DNA of 35,618 bases from Gnetum montanum (lineage: Eukaryota; Streptophyta; Gnetopsida; Gnetales; Gnetaceae). How positions within the stretch are numbered: position 1 is the stretch's first letter; every line of letters begins with the position of its first letter. The notes below the pieces were generated by a model. It did not search any database and was not told the DNA's origin. It was given only the letters and a program-made list of their open reading frames with translations. Of this stretch, positions 1 through 9,969 are shown one piece after another. The stretch lies in the NCBI GenBank assembly GCA_015680685.1, contig MNCI01024020.1, positions 887,321-922,938 on the forward strand, read 5' to 3'. A program made the position numbers and the translations under genes.

Positions 1-1934
1 CATGATGTAGAAGTCAACTCTATATGTTAGGTTTTTGTGCTATACTATTAAGATGATTGGGTAAGTAATTGTGTAAGGTAGTGAGACCACCCCATCCATC
101 CCTCTAGTTCTCTAAATAAAAGGTCTTTTTAATGAGAATAATTTGGTTCTTCTTTCATGAAACTAAAATTAATCAATGATCATTGTACCTTGAAGAAAGA
201 GGAAATGACCAAGTGGGAATGGTAAGGGTTTGACCTTAAGGGGATTTGTTGGGTTCTCTTCTTGACTTCTTTCATGTGGTTTATGACTCTTCTTGGAACA
301 TATCATCACTCCTCCATTGACCAATAAAAGGAAGCTCTATCTTTGCATGGTGTAGTTCCCATTTCAAAAAACAAAAAAACAAAAACAAAAACAAAAGGAA
401 AATAATAATAATGGAAATTCAAAACACATCCCTTAGACACAATAATGGACTATAAGCACTAGTTATCGGGTTGGAAAGACATGTTATCCATGCCTAAAGG
501 TGCCCCTCTAACTAAGGCCCTTCCTTCCTTCTCTTTTTGAAGTAATGATTGTTCTTTGAGGTGGTTGTGGACTCATAGTGGTAGGTAGGAGGGAACACAT
601 CAATGTGAGGTCACTGTTTATGGTATGGACTTGGTCTGAACTTAGATAGATAGGTATGTTGATCATTTTAATCACATTTTCACAAGAACCTATTATAGAC
701 ATGGTCAAGTACCTTACATCCTAATCTCTGTAATCCCTTCTCATCTCATTATTCACCTCACTGCTACATGTGATTATAAGCCTTTTGGTTTTGTGTAGTA
801 TAGTACAACATCCCAACCACAACAGTTGTGTGTTGTTTGAAACAAAGGCATGGTATACATTTAACATCTTGGATGCCCATGAACATCTATAGAAGTGATT
901 ATGCAAGGGCATTATGGCAGGAGCCTACTTTGGGGACGATCCACTTGCATAACTTTTGTTGATCATGGGTTTGAACTAACCTTCACATCTTCTAGAACAT
1001 CAATGACCATTTCTTTGAATTTATGCATAATTTTGGGACTACTTCTCATCACTTTCAATTACTTTTTTACTTTTTCCTACCCTTTTTTTAAAATATTCTT
1101 CAAGTTCAATATTTCTTGGCCATCTTCTGAATTAGACCTTGGTTTCAATTTTTCAAAAACTTGTGTGCTTATGGAGTTATGCTTATTAGTCATGCAGGCT
1201 AGGGATGTCCACTTTGAAATTTTGAAATTTTTATAACATCCTATTTTTGAACATCATAGTGACTAATAGTAATTGATCAAAACAATGTGAATAGCTTGAT
1301 GATTTTAGTTACCTCATAGCCTTGGGCATAGTATGCTGCCATCAGCTTGTGCTTAAATGAAAACTAAGGGACTAAAAAGGGTTAATTATTAAGTAAATTT
1401 TACCAAAACTAATGTTGATCCTTTCATGACTACAAGTGATGCTAAAGAAATGCCTATAGAAGAAGGTCTTTTGCTAGGCATGAAAATGAAGCTAAGAGTG
1501 GACAACGGAGGATATGCCCATGAACAAATAATAGCACATATAAGATAGATGCTCAAGCATTATAGGTTTGCTAGATCCATGGGACAATGAGAAGAAATTT
1601 TAGTCCATCCTTCAAGAATGTTCCACATAACTAGAGAAGCATCAACATAATAATCTAGGTTGGAAGTCTACCATCACTAGCGGCAATAAGAAGAATCATC
1701 TTTAGCAGATTCTTGAACACCTTGGCAAATTTTGTAATATTCAAAGTCTATCTAGTCTTTTTGTTACTTTGTCATTTTGTATGCATCCACTTTAATAAAA
1801 TTTTGTAATGTGGCATTTTGAGTTAGTTAGTAGTTAGCATTAGGCGATAATTCCATCATTCCTAATTTTTTGTAAAGAACGCTCGATTCTATCTCGTTAA
1901 CTCAAGGAAAAGTTTTTATTTAGTCATGGGGGTA
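1..1934 (+). mobile_element. 3' internal noncoding region of LTR element D (5' part outside window)
   Basis: No convincing gene is present. Positions 340-960 align in the same orientation with 26557-27160 of element A and in reverse with 28840-29430 (B) and 13480-14090 (C'). Shared words include GCATGGTGTAGTTC near 347, CTCTAACTAAGGCCCTT near 506 and a 'cctactttggggac' block near 922. An A/C-rich tract (about 365-396) matches the A-rich tract of A near 26576. The region ends in a polypurine tract (1922-1934) directly before the LTR. The 113-codon open frame at 895-1236 lies inside this noncoding homology and has no family resemblance, so I do not call it a gene. The 960-1900 part is less conserved and nothing is recognised there. 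Confidence 0.7.
1922..1934 (+). promoter_or_regulatory. Polypurine tract of element D
   Basis: AGTCATGGGGGTA directly precedes the TGATG start of the LTR. The identical motif precedes the 3' LTR of element A at 35045-35057. Its role as plus-strand primer is inferred from position and purine content. Confidence 0.7.
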
Positions 1935-2865
1935 TGATGAATCATTAGTTAGCTAGGATATCTAACAAAAAATTCAAATTTTGGTTGGCTCCAATATCTT
2001 AGCCCTGATATCTTAGTCTCCTCGACTAGGCCCCATCGACTAGGCATCCCATTGATGCATGAAATGATGCTTTGATGAGGCCTCATCAATTGAGTGTTTG
2101 TTTTTGCCTATAAATATGCATCCTCCCACAGTGTATTGGCATTATTTTTTTAATTGAATAGCCAAACTCTTACAGTTTTATTCTGTAATCTTAGAGAACA
2201 GTTAGTGAGTGCCTATACTGTGGATTTGAGTCAGTTGTATAACATCTTATTTGAGTGGCAATGTACCTGGACACACTCCATGAATGGAAATAAGATCGAG
2301 ACTAATTTTTATTCATTACAATACTTTTACTTAGATTAAATTTACTATTAATGCAATTTATATTCCATGTACTTAGTTAATATTTTTGTTTTCATGCATG
2401 TTAATGAATTGGGAGAATGAGCATGACCAGTTTTGACTGTAAACACATATTTTCTCAGCAATCCTAGTAGCATTATTACTTGGTTTGCTTAGTAGCATAT
2501 CACTTGGTAATCCCAATAGTGGATATGTGGGTTTAGGACATGTACAAAAAGTTGGGCATGGACAATCATCACTCGTAGACTAGTTTAGACTTTACTCTCT
2601 ATTGCTAATTAGTTAAATAATTGATTTATTTATTGTCATTAGGAGTAGCCTAAGGCCAAAACAACATCAAGAATAATATGCCTTACTTTGGATGAAACCA
2701 TACATGACAAAGCTACCACTAGTCCAAGTGGAAAGACAACAAACTGCAATCAAGGCATAATGATCTAAATGTCACAACTAGTCCCATCCATAGAATTCAA
2801 TTGGATCATGCGTGAACACTTGTGATTTGTATGCTTGGGCATAGAGGGTACCTCACTGCTCATCA
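1935..2865 (+). mobile_element. 3' LTR of element D (931 bp)
   Basis: It begins TGATGA and ends CTCATCA, the same terminal inverted pair (TGATG/CATCA) as the LTRs of A, B and C. It has a TATAAATA box at 2109-2116. The 3' part (for example 'cacttggtaatccc' near 2500) matches the LTR at 8862-9690 better than those of A and B, so D and C form a subfamily. A polypurine tract lies upstream and no PBS follows, so this is the downstream LTR of its element. Two GATATC sites (1957, 2007) are present. The first bases after the LTR are CTAAG, a candidate target duplication whose partner lies outside the window. Confidence 0.8.
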
Positions 2866-3604
2866 CTAAGTAAGGAGTAAAGAGTCAATTAGATATTTAA
2901 ACATTAAATTTCAAAGAATTTGTGGGCTTTTTCAAAGATAATATAGACCATCTTAAGGTTATGAATCCCAATATTCCAATTTCGTTAAGAAGAATTCCAA
3001 ACTTGATAACACTAAATAACTACTTTAGTGAAGCTATACAGTTAGAAAAATAGTTGAACTTAAACCATGAAGAAATTATCACAACTCAAAAAAGAGAAGA
3101 GAAAATGTGATTCCTATTCAAGACTTCTTTTAACTTAAAGTGCTACCAAGACCATCTCGTGTTAAGATAGAGAAAGAGTTTGAAAATAAAGAATTTGAAA
3201 AAGGATAGTTAATAAGAGACTTGTCCAACAAAGTAGTGAAACTAGAAAAAGCTTTGGCAAAGGTTAAAATCAAGGAGGAAAAGAAAACGAGATAACATAA
3301 GCATTAAGGCACTAAGTTAGTAGAAGATGAGGATGAAAGTGATGTTGTTATGTCTAAATTCCTTTATATTGAATCATATAATGAGATATTTAGTGTTCAT
3401 TATGCAAGTAAATCTTCTAATAATGGATTTAGTGATTCTTCTTCTCTATCAAGTTTTGAAGAAGATATGTCATTAGATGAAGAGTATAATAATAATGAAG
3501 AAAATGGATATAATCTAACATCAAAGGAAAGACTAACTACTTCTAGACCACCAAACGTTATTTTTGATCCATCTAGTAAGAGAAAGGTTTTTGAACCAAG
3601 TTAA
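2866..3604 (+). pseudogene. Decayed Gypsy-type gag fragment
   Basis: The segment reads as a lysine- and glutamate-rich, coiled-coil-like coding remnant with many stops. The longest open piece is 3350-3604, which is rich in Ser, Glu and Asn and has an acidic stretch (residues about 30-60). It lies just upstream of, and on the same strand as, a retropepsin remnant, as gag does in Gypsy elements. The part 3690-3770 looks like a short piece of gag but has lost its middle. No zinc knuckle was found. No LTR or PBS of its own is visible, and the left edge abuts the end of LTR D. The assignment rests mainly on position. Confidence 0.4.
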
Positions 3605-3844
3605 AGAGAGAAAAATAAAAGTAAGGAAGATCAAGTAGAGCAAAGTACTCAAAATCAAACTCTTAATAAATGGACGAAGAATCCATGTTTTTATGGAGAT
3701 GGAGAATATGATTTAATTAAATATCTTAAACATGTCATAGAAAACATTAGTATATATGAATTGTTATAGATAGGATATCAACAAAGAAAGGCTTTAGAGT
3801 TCATTTAAGGTAAAAGGAGAGTTGGAGAATCAGAATTAAGCTAT

Positions 3845-4340
3845 GTGTCAAACATTGATAAAACAACAAAGGCAAGTTATGAGTGTACTCTTGATAAGGA
3901 AGCTCCTCCTTTTCTTTTTACAATAAAGTTAAAAGACAAGTATCTTCACAATTTTTTAATTGATTCTAGAGCTACATCTACCATCAAGTTTTTATCTATA
4001 TGCAAAAAACTTGGTTTGATTCTTGAAAAATCAAATAAAAAGATCATTCAAGTGGACAAAAGTAGAGTGAAGATTGTGGATCTACTATGCAATGTTCTCT
4101 TCGAAATCACATCTAAACCTCGTGTAAAAAGTAGAGTAACTATTCAAGTAGTAGATATACTAGATTTACATAGTCTTTTGTTGAGTAGAAGTTAGAGTAG
4201 GAATAGGTTACATATTGACAAATTATTCACATATGTTGCTACCTTGGAAGGGGGAACCAAATCAAATTTACATATATAGTGAGCCTTTTATGATTGAAAA
4301 TTATTACTTCAAGTGTAAAAAAAAGTTGATGAAACAAGCT
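3845..4340 (+). pseudogene. Retropepsin (Gypsy-type aspartic protease) remnant
   Basis: The frame 3845-4195 shows the retropepsin pattern: a hydrophobic strand followed by LIDSRATS (residues about 39-46). Here the catalytic DSG has become DSR, so the enzyme would be dead. Further on are a KKLGL block, a QVDKSRVKIV block and a LLLSRS end, corresponding to the LLSRDW end typical of plant Gypsy proteases. A stop and frameshift near 4195-4215 separate it from the expected continuation, a TNYSHMLLPWKGEPNQI-like segment at 4215-4270. Homology is recalled from the general family pattern, not from a search. Confidence 0.7.
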
Positions 4341-4404
4341 TTTTTAAATCCAAAATTTGCATACTTCAAGAAGCTTATAATTGGGAAAAAGAGGAATCCC
4401 AAGA

Positions 4405-4590
4405 TAAGAGTAAGTGGGAGTTGTACTTCAACGGTTCTTGTAACTCCAAAGGTATAAGAGCTAGAGTCATTTTTGTAAAACATGATTCTCCAAATATTTA
4501 ATGTAGTTTCTTTATCTTTCCCTTGTGCTAAGAACAAGGTTGAATATGGAAATTTGAGTATTGGAATTAAAACAACATTTGAAAACTAGA
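4405..4590 (+). pseudogene. RNase H fragment of a Gypsy-type retrotransposon
   Basis: The frame at about 4411 reads WELYFNGSCNSKG. This matches the W-x-L/M-Y-F-D-G-S start of plant retrotransposon RNase H, with the catalytic Asp replaced by Asn. A little further, after a stop and a frameshift, comes a KVEYGNLSIGIK segment matching the (N)NxAEYEALIxGL region, whose Glu is catalytic. The frame then fades. It follows the protease by only about 70-100 bases, so the reverse transcriptase normally found between them is missing. Confidence 0.6.
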
Positions 4591-4599
4591 AGGAGATAC

Positions 4600-7480
4600 T
4601 TTCTAGATATACTATTGTAAAGGATCACGTGAAGATTGAAGAAGTGGAAATGTCAAACAAATAAGAGGAAGAGAAGAAAGCTTGGGTTACAACAAATATC
4701 AAGTATGAGCGAACCCAAGATAAGAGGTTTCCTAAGAGGTTCACTTTGACCTCTCTCTTCCCTTCTACTAAATATCTTATGCTAGGACTCCATGTGTATA
4801 GCTTTCATTGTTATTTCTTAGGAATGAGGCTTTTATACTACTAAACCTTAAGTTCAATGGAAATTTTCCTCAAAAAAGATTTACTATTTTCCAATGTAAA
4901 AATTTCAATAAAAGGCTTCAATTATAGTTTAGTTTAAAATAGGGTTTGCATACATTTCTTAAAGTATTTTAAGGAGGACAAGAAATGTTGGCAAATTTCT
5001 TCCATTTCATGGAGCAAGGTTTTGTTAAGAAAAGTTCAATTTAGAACTTTATTCTAAAATTCTGATTAGCAAGAATACATTTATAGCTATAATGTATGCA
5101 AGTCTCAAAGATGCAAATGATTTTAGATTTTGTAGTGTTGTGTTGATAATTCATTGCACTTAAAAGGTATTGTATTTTGTGGTGAATAGTTGGGGAGGAG
5201 ACCATACATGAGGGAATAATTAAATATTTCATGTATGATAGACATTGATATTAACTCATAAAGCAAATTGCTAACATATACAAGTAATATAACAATTGTG
5301 ATCATGATGATGATGGTACATTAGTGCCCTGGTATTTTTGGAAAGGGAGTTGCTCAAAGTGTATAAAGACACCCTAAAAAGGAGGGAAGATGAGATGATG
5401 AATTAGGTTGTTAATAACCCAATAAAAGAAGGGAATGCAACATCCTTTAGGATGATCACATAGATGCTAAGGACAATAATTGATTTTTGACATATGTTTC
5501 CCAATTGATCCCTTGGCAAGATGTTATCTCCAACAAATTTTGCAAATGATTTAAAAGAAAAAAATACCAGCCCTAGCACCTATTGAGTAGCAACACACTC
5601 ATCTACCAACATATTTGGATAATGATTTTTTAATGTCAAAGCACATGAGAAGAAATGTTTTTCAAATTTTCAGCTGCCCATTCCTCCACTGCATTTTTGA
5701 TGCTTGATCATGATTTTCTTTGTGACTATTACCCTTAAAGCATGAGAAACACCACAAGGCTAAACTACTAATGTACTGACCTATTGGTCAACCAAATACA
5801 AAATCCATGGTAGGGTTTTGTAGAGCATTGATTTGGTGTTTTCTTTTGGGCCGAGTTTTCTTGCATTTCCCATAGATAATGTTATATCAAGGAAGGAAGA
5901 GTTCCAAAACTACAACCAAACACCCTTCTATAAGTAGTTTCGATTCAAGAAGGTCCATTCCTTGGATTTCATAGCCACTAAAATTACCCTTCGTGATGGC
6001 AATCTCACTGCCAAGAAATCCATAGAAACCCATAACTAGATTCATTAGATTCGCCATTGATTCTATGAATTTTAGAATACAAGAAAGGCATTCTACACTT
6101 CAAGATCAATGAAGATAGTATCTCAAATAAGCAAAAGTAGTTTGAGGTTCCTAATGTTGTTCATTGAGAATTTGAGAGCAGAAAACTATGGCTATAGCTC
6201 ACAACGCTAGAAGAAAGTGGTAGTTTAACTACATTTTTCAACAATAAGCCTATGCAAGGTAGTTGGAGATGACACTTGTGAAACATTTCAACAAGCTAGT
6301 GGATCAGCTAGTAGACACATATGCACAAATTGAGTAGGGGTTTCTCATGGTTGACATCAATGTCCACGCACATGGTTTGGCTAAAATAGTCTAATAAGTG
6401 CTTGGAATGGTTCTTTAGCAGTTGTGTTGGTGCATCTTGTATTGTCCAAATGGATGACACATGTAGGCTAGGCTCCTTCAATAGCTCCCTTAATCCTATG
6501 AGTTCATTTCTTTCTATTTTTTTTAGTTGCTTAGCTAATGGTTTAGATAGCATCATGCTTAGCATTTAATTTTGGAATTTCTCCTAGGTTGCTTTTATAG
6601 CTTTGTTTTTGTGCAATATTAGACTTTCATTAAATTTTCCATAGAAAGGCTTGTGTTGTTTAAAAGCCTCAAGAGCTATTTAATAGTAATATCTTAACAA
6701 AATTGCCTATTTGGGCATATAGGATCTAGGAAAATCTTTGATACCTTGATGGGATAGAAATAACTTCTTTATTTTTCAAAGTTTATCGCCTTGGTATTTC
6801 AATCAAGAAATTTTCAAATTTTTTCAAAGCTTTGTTGTATGTAATCTTTGACAACAATTAACTAGCCAAAATAGAGACTCATACTTTGTAGTTTACACAA
6901 AAATTTTTGGTGGTATAATAGGATTGTCTTCATGAAATTGCTTGTTTAACTCAAAAAGTTTAGACAATTCATAGTTATTGAATTAGGAATAGCTTTATTG
7001 TGAAGTGTTTACTTGTATAAATTAATCTTTCTTAAACATTTGAGGCTTCACAAAAATCTACTTTTTTCGCTCTTTCTAAGTCCATTGAATCTCGCTCTAT
7101 TTCTAGTTTTCTTATGGAACTCTCTCTGGGGGAAATTAGGAGTAGATTGATAGAATTGTGCTCAAACGTTTTTGCAAAATTTTATTTGTTACAAGTAGGT
7201 ATTATAAGGATTGTATAGACTAAGTGACAAAATAGGAACCTCTAACAACTCATAGCATTTGACAAAGATAGCTAAATTTTTTTTAATGATTGCCAATTAC
7301 AGTTTTGTACACAACCCAACCATTTCAACATTCATAAGAGCAAACATAGACTAATGTTTAGTATGTTTCATAACTACTGAGTTATTTGGAGGTATTTGGG
7401 CCTTGGTGTTCCTAGATGCTAGCAAGGACCTAAACCTTGCTTGGAGAAGCTTGTTGATGCTCTAGTCCCAAACGGTCACT
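4600..7480. other. No recognisable gene; AT-rich repeat-derived DNA
   Basis: I read both strands. All open frames are short (under 90 codons) and lack domain patterns. The longest, on the - strand at 6308-6565, encodes a Leu/Lys-rich piece I do not recognise. By position, the right end may hold the decayed downstream part of the - strand element whose gag lies at 7490-8729. No zinc knuckle, protease, RT or integrase motif was seen. No tandem repeats or LTR ends were found. Confidence 0.5.
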
Positions 7481-7489
7481 AATAGTCTC

Positions 7490-8729
7490 CTCATTTTTAC
7501 AGAAACAAACCTCCCTCTTGCAGATGGAGGGATCCTTGTTGTATTCTTCTAGACTTTCTCATTTTTTAGCTCTCCTTCCTCTTTGGCTACTTGCTCAATG
7601 AGACTTTGAATTTGATGGGTCCTTAGCTCAAAAAGTCTATGTTGGGCATAGACCCTAAGGGTTCTCTTTATTTCAGTTTTGAGCCCATCTATGATATGGT
7701 GTAGCTATTCTTGCTAACAATATCCATGGCCTGGGCATCAGTGCAATAAAGAGTAGTACCTACCCATAGTTGCATTCAAGGACTCATGAGTGCCTTGCTT
7801 CCACTTTTGGATTTGCCTCCTTAGATTGGATACTCTAGAGTACATTTAGTACTTGTCATTGAACAACTTAAGCATTGTGGACCATTGGTGGATTGAATCT
7901 AGTTTCAAAAATCTATACCAACTTTTAGCTTCTTCTATTAGTATCCTAAGAAAGAGCTTAAGCTTTTTCCACATACTTTCAATGTTTTGTAAGGTGCAAG
8001 CATCATGGAAATATTGTAAATGATGTAGGGGATCAAACTTATAGCCTCCCTTAAATTTANACATCATTGAAATCTTGTAAATGATGTAGGGGATCAAACT
8101 TATAGCCTCCCTTAAATTTAGGAATGTTATTCATATCAAGCCATTCGATGCAGCTTTCCCTTTAATGCTTATGAGGTATTTGAACTAGCTCCCTAATTTG
8201 TATCATGCTCCTATTAGGCAATAAGGGTTCATATTTATTAGACATGTCATGGTCATAATCTCTATTTCTATTTGTTTGATAGTGATGATCTTATCTATGC
8301 TTAGTTTCATATATTTCATCTTGCCTTTGTGTTCTATTTCTATCTTCATCTTGAGCCTTTAGCATATCTCTATCTCTATATCTATGTTCATCTTCTTTAG
8401 AACTAGACATTGAAGAGGAAGAGGAAGATGGTGAACTTGGAGAATTACCATGGCTCCCATGTCTCCCTATGGTCCCTTGATTCATCTTTTCAAGGTTTAG
8501 AGAATGCCCTAGGTTGTGAGGTCCTCCTTGTTCTAGGACTTGTTCCATCTCCTATAGGGTTGTCTTCATCAGTTGAACATAGTCTTTGAATGTAGTAAGG
8601 ATCTAAATGAGCATATGAGACTCCTGCAATTAGTAATTCACTTCAATTCTCTTCAATATAGATCTCACCATTTTTCCTACTAGTTTTCTCATCATGTGAT
8701 GGGTTATTGGTTTTATGTGAAGGAGACAT
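7490..8729 (-). pseudogene. gag remnant of element C (same family as A and B)
   Basis: The likely start is the ATG whose complement is at 8727-8729, 114 bases inside the PBS, as in A and B. The order matches A and B: N-terminal segment; Ser-rich and charged low-complexity region (8291-8548); capsid-like region (7846-8097) with LHHLQYFHDACTLQNIE, KLKLFLR and SWYRFL blocks; then a segment to about 7500 matching the GHGYAQRDQLHH and LRHETRRTLGTYAQ region of the other copies, here interrupted by stops. At 7987-7989 it has a glutamine codon where A and B both have TAG. It is disrupted by frameshifts and by a duplicated stretch around an N at 8060. Confidence 0.75.
8001..8120. repeat. Near-identical 59-bp direct repeat around a single N
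   Basis: Positions 8001-8059 and 8062-8120 match at 57 of 59 bases, separated by N (8060) and one base. Neither A nor B has this duplication at the matching place in gag. A contig join with unmerged overlap explains it best. Confidence 0.85.
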
Positions 8730-8842
8730 GTTTTTAATTAATAATGTGTGTGACTTAAAATATTAATATTGTTAAAAAGATAAATCATTAATACTTTTAC
8801 AATGATGATTTATAAGAAAACTAATCTAGGTAACTAGCATCG

Positions 8843-8860
8843 TCCCTGACAATAGTGCCA
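8843..8860 (-). promoter_or_regulatory. Primer-binding site of element C (tRNA-Asp type)
   Basis: On the - strand it reads TGGCACTATTGTCAGGGA, one base after the LTR end. It matches the complement of the 3' end of plant tRNA-Asp(GUC), TGGCGCCGTTGCCGGGGA, except at positions that can be explained by transitions. The same site occurs in A (22389) and B (33576). Confidence 0.85.
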
Positions 8861-8861
8861 A

Positions 8862-9690
8862 TGATGAGCAACGAGTAGTTTATACACCCAACCATATGAA
8901 TCACAATCATTGCACTAGCAATACAGTGAAATTCCATGGACTTTAGCTCCTAAATGCACAATAGGCAAAGTAGTGACTTAAAGGCATCATCATTGTCTTC
9001 TTGGCTTCACTTGTGTAAGTGCAAGGGCATGGTTAAGTGTAAGCCAAGGCACATGATTTTTATACTTTATTTAATTTAATCTAAGTGTAAAATAAAGTAA
9101 TGAATTATGAATTAATCTAGTTAACTATCTAATGTCTTAATCTAATTATCTTGACATAAGCATTTAGGCCTAGCTTCCGTGCACATCCTAAAACTCGTTA
9201 TGAATGCTATTAGATTACCAAGTGTTAGGCTATTAGGCAAACCAAGTGATAACACCACTAGGATTACCAAGCATTAATGGTATCTTCAAGGTAGTTATAC
9301 TTATGTGTAATTATTAAGTGTATTAACTAACAAGGAACATGAACATAAAGTGCATAATGATAAAGTGCATGAATGGAAACATTAAACTATTCTTAAGTGC
9401 TACAAGGAGTTCCAAGAATCTTGTCTTTATTGTTAGCATGTCAAAGTGTTTGAGTACATTAATATTTGAATAAGGATCTATACAATCCTTAAAGTCCTAT
9501 TATGAGCACTTAGAAAATATTCTAACTCTGAAAGAATAAAACTACAAGAACTTGGCTACTCTATTGACTTAATGGTCCCACAAATGTGATGGGTATGCAC
9601 ATTTATATAGGTGGAGATAGACATTATGTTAATGCATATGCATTGACAAATCAACCCATATGTCGATGCAACCCATGGCATGATTTATCA
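8862..9690 (-). mobile_element. LTR of element C (829 bp)
   Basis: On the - strand it begins TGATAAATC and ends CTCATCA. A TATATAA box lies at 9603-9609 (complement). Its body matches LTR D and, less closely, the LTRs of A and B. It is flanked by a PBS on the left and by a polypurine tract on the right, so it serves at once as 5' LTR of the gag to its left and 3' LTR of the material to its right. The start of this LTR lacks the GATATC array of A and B; instead it has ATGCATATGCAT and GATGCAACC words. Confidence 0.85.
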
Positions 9691-9705
9691 TATCCCCATG
9701 ATTGA
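9691..9705 (-). promoter_or_regulatory. Polypurine tract next to LTR C
   Basis: The complement reads TCAATCATGGGGATA, directly before the LTR start. It corresponds to the AGTCATGGGGGTA of A and D and the AATCATGGGGGTA of B. Confidence 0.7.
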
Positions 9706-9969
9706 CTGAAAACTTGTCTTTGAGTGAACAAAAGTAGGATTAAGCTTCTTACAAAATTGGAAAGGTACGAAATCATCTATTGATTGACTCTAAGTGCTCA
9801 TTTGTATAGAATTACAACAATTACAAAAGTGGGTGTTTAGTAAAACAAAATTAAACACCCTTAGAAAATTGAAAAACTAGAATCCTTTGGTGGACAAAGG
9901 CAAAGAGAAGATCAAACAATGCTAGAAAGTGGAGGCTCTTGGAGTGCTGAAGGACCTTTTCCAACCTTT
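9706..9969 (-). mobile_element. 3' noncoding stretch of element C'
   Basis: The first part aligns with 28130-28180 of element B (the 'gattgaaggaaaact' and 'cttgagtt' words are recognisable). The rest is unassigned. It separates the decayed reading frame at 9970-12760 from the LTR. Confidence 0.5.

Noticed and set aside
895-1236. A 113-codon open frame with hydrophobic, Phe-rich composition
   Set aside because: It overlaps noncoding sequence shared with A, B and C' where no frame is conserved; the hydrophobic look comes from T-rich DNA.
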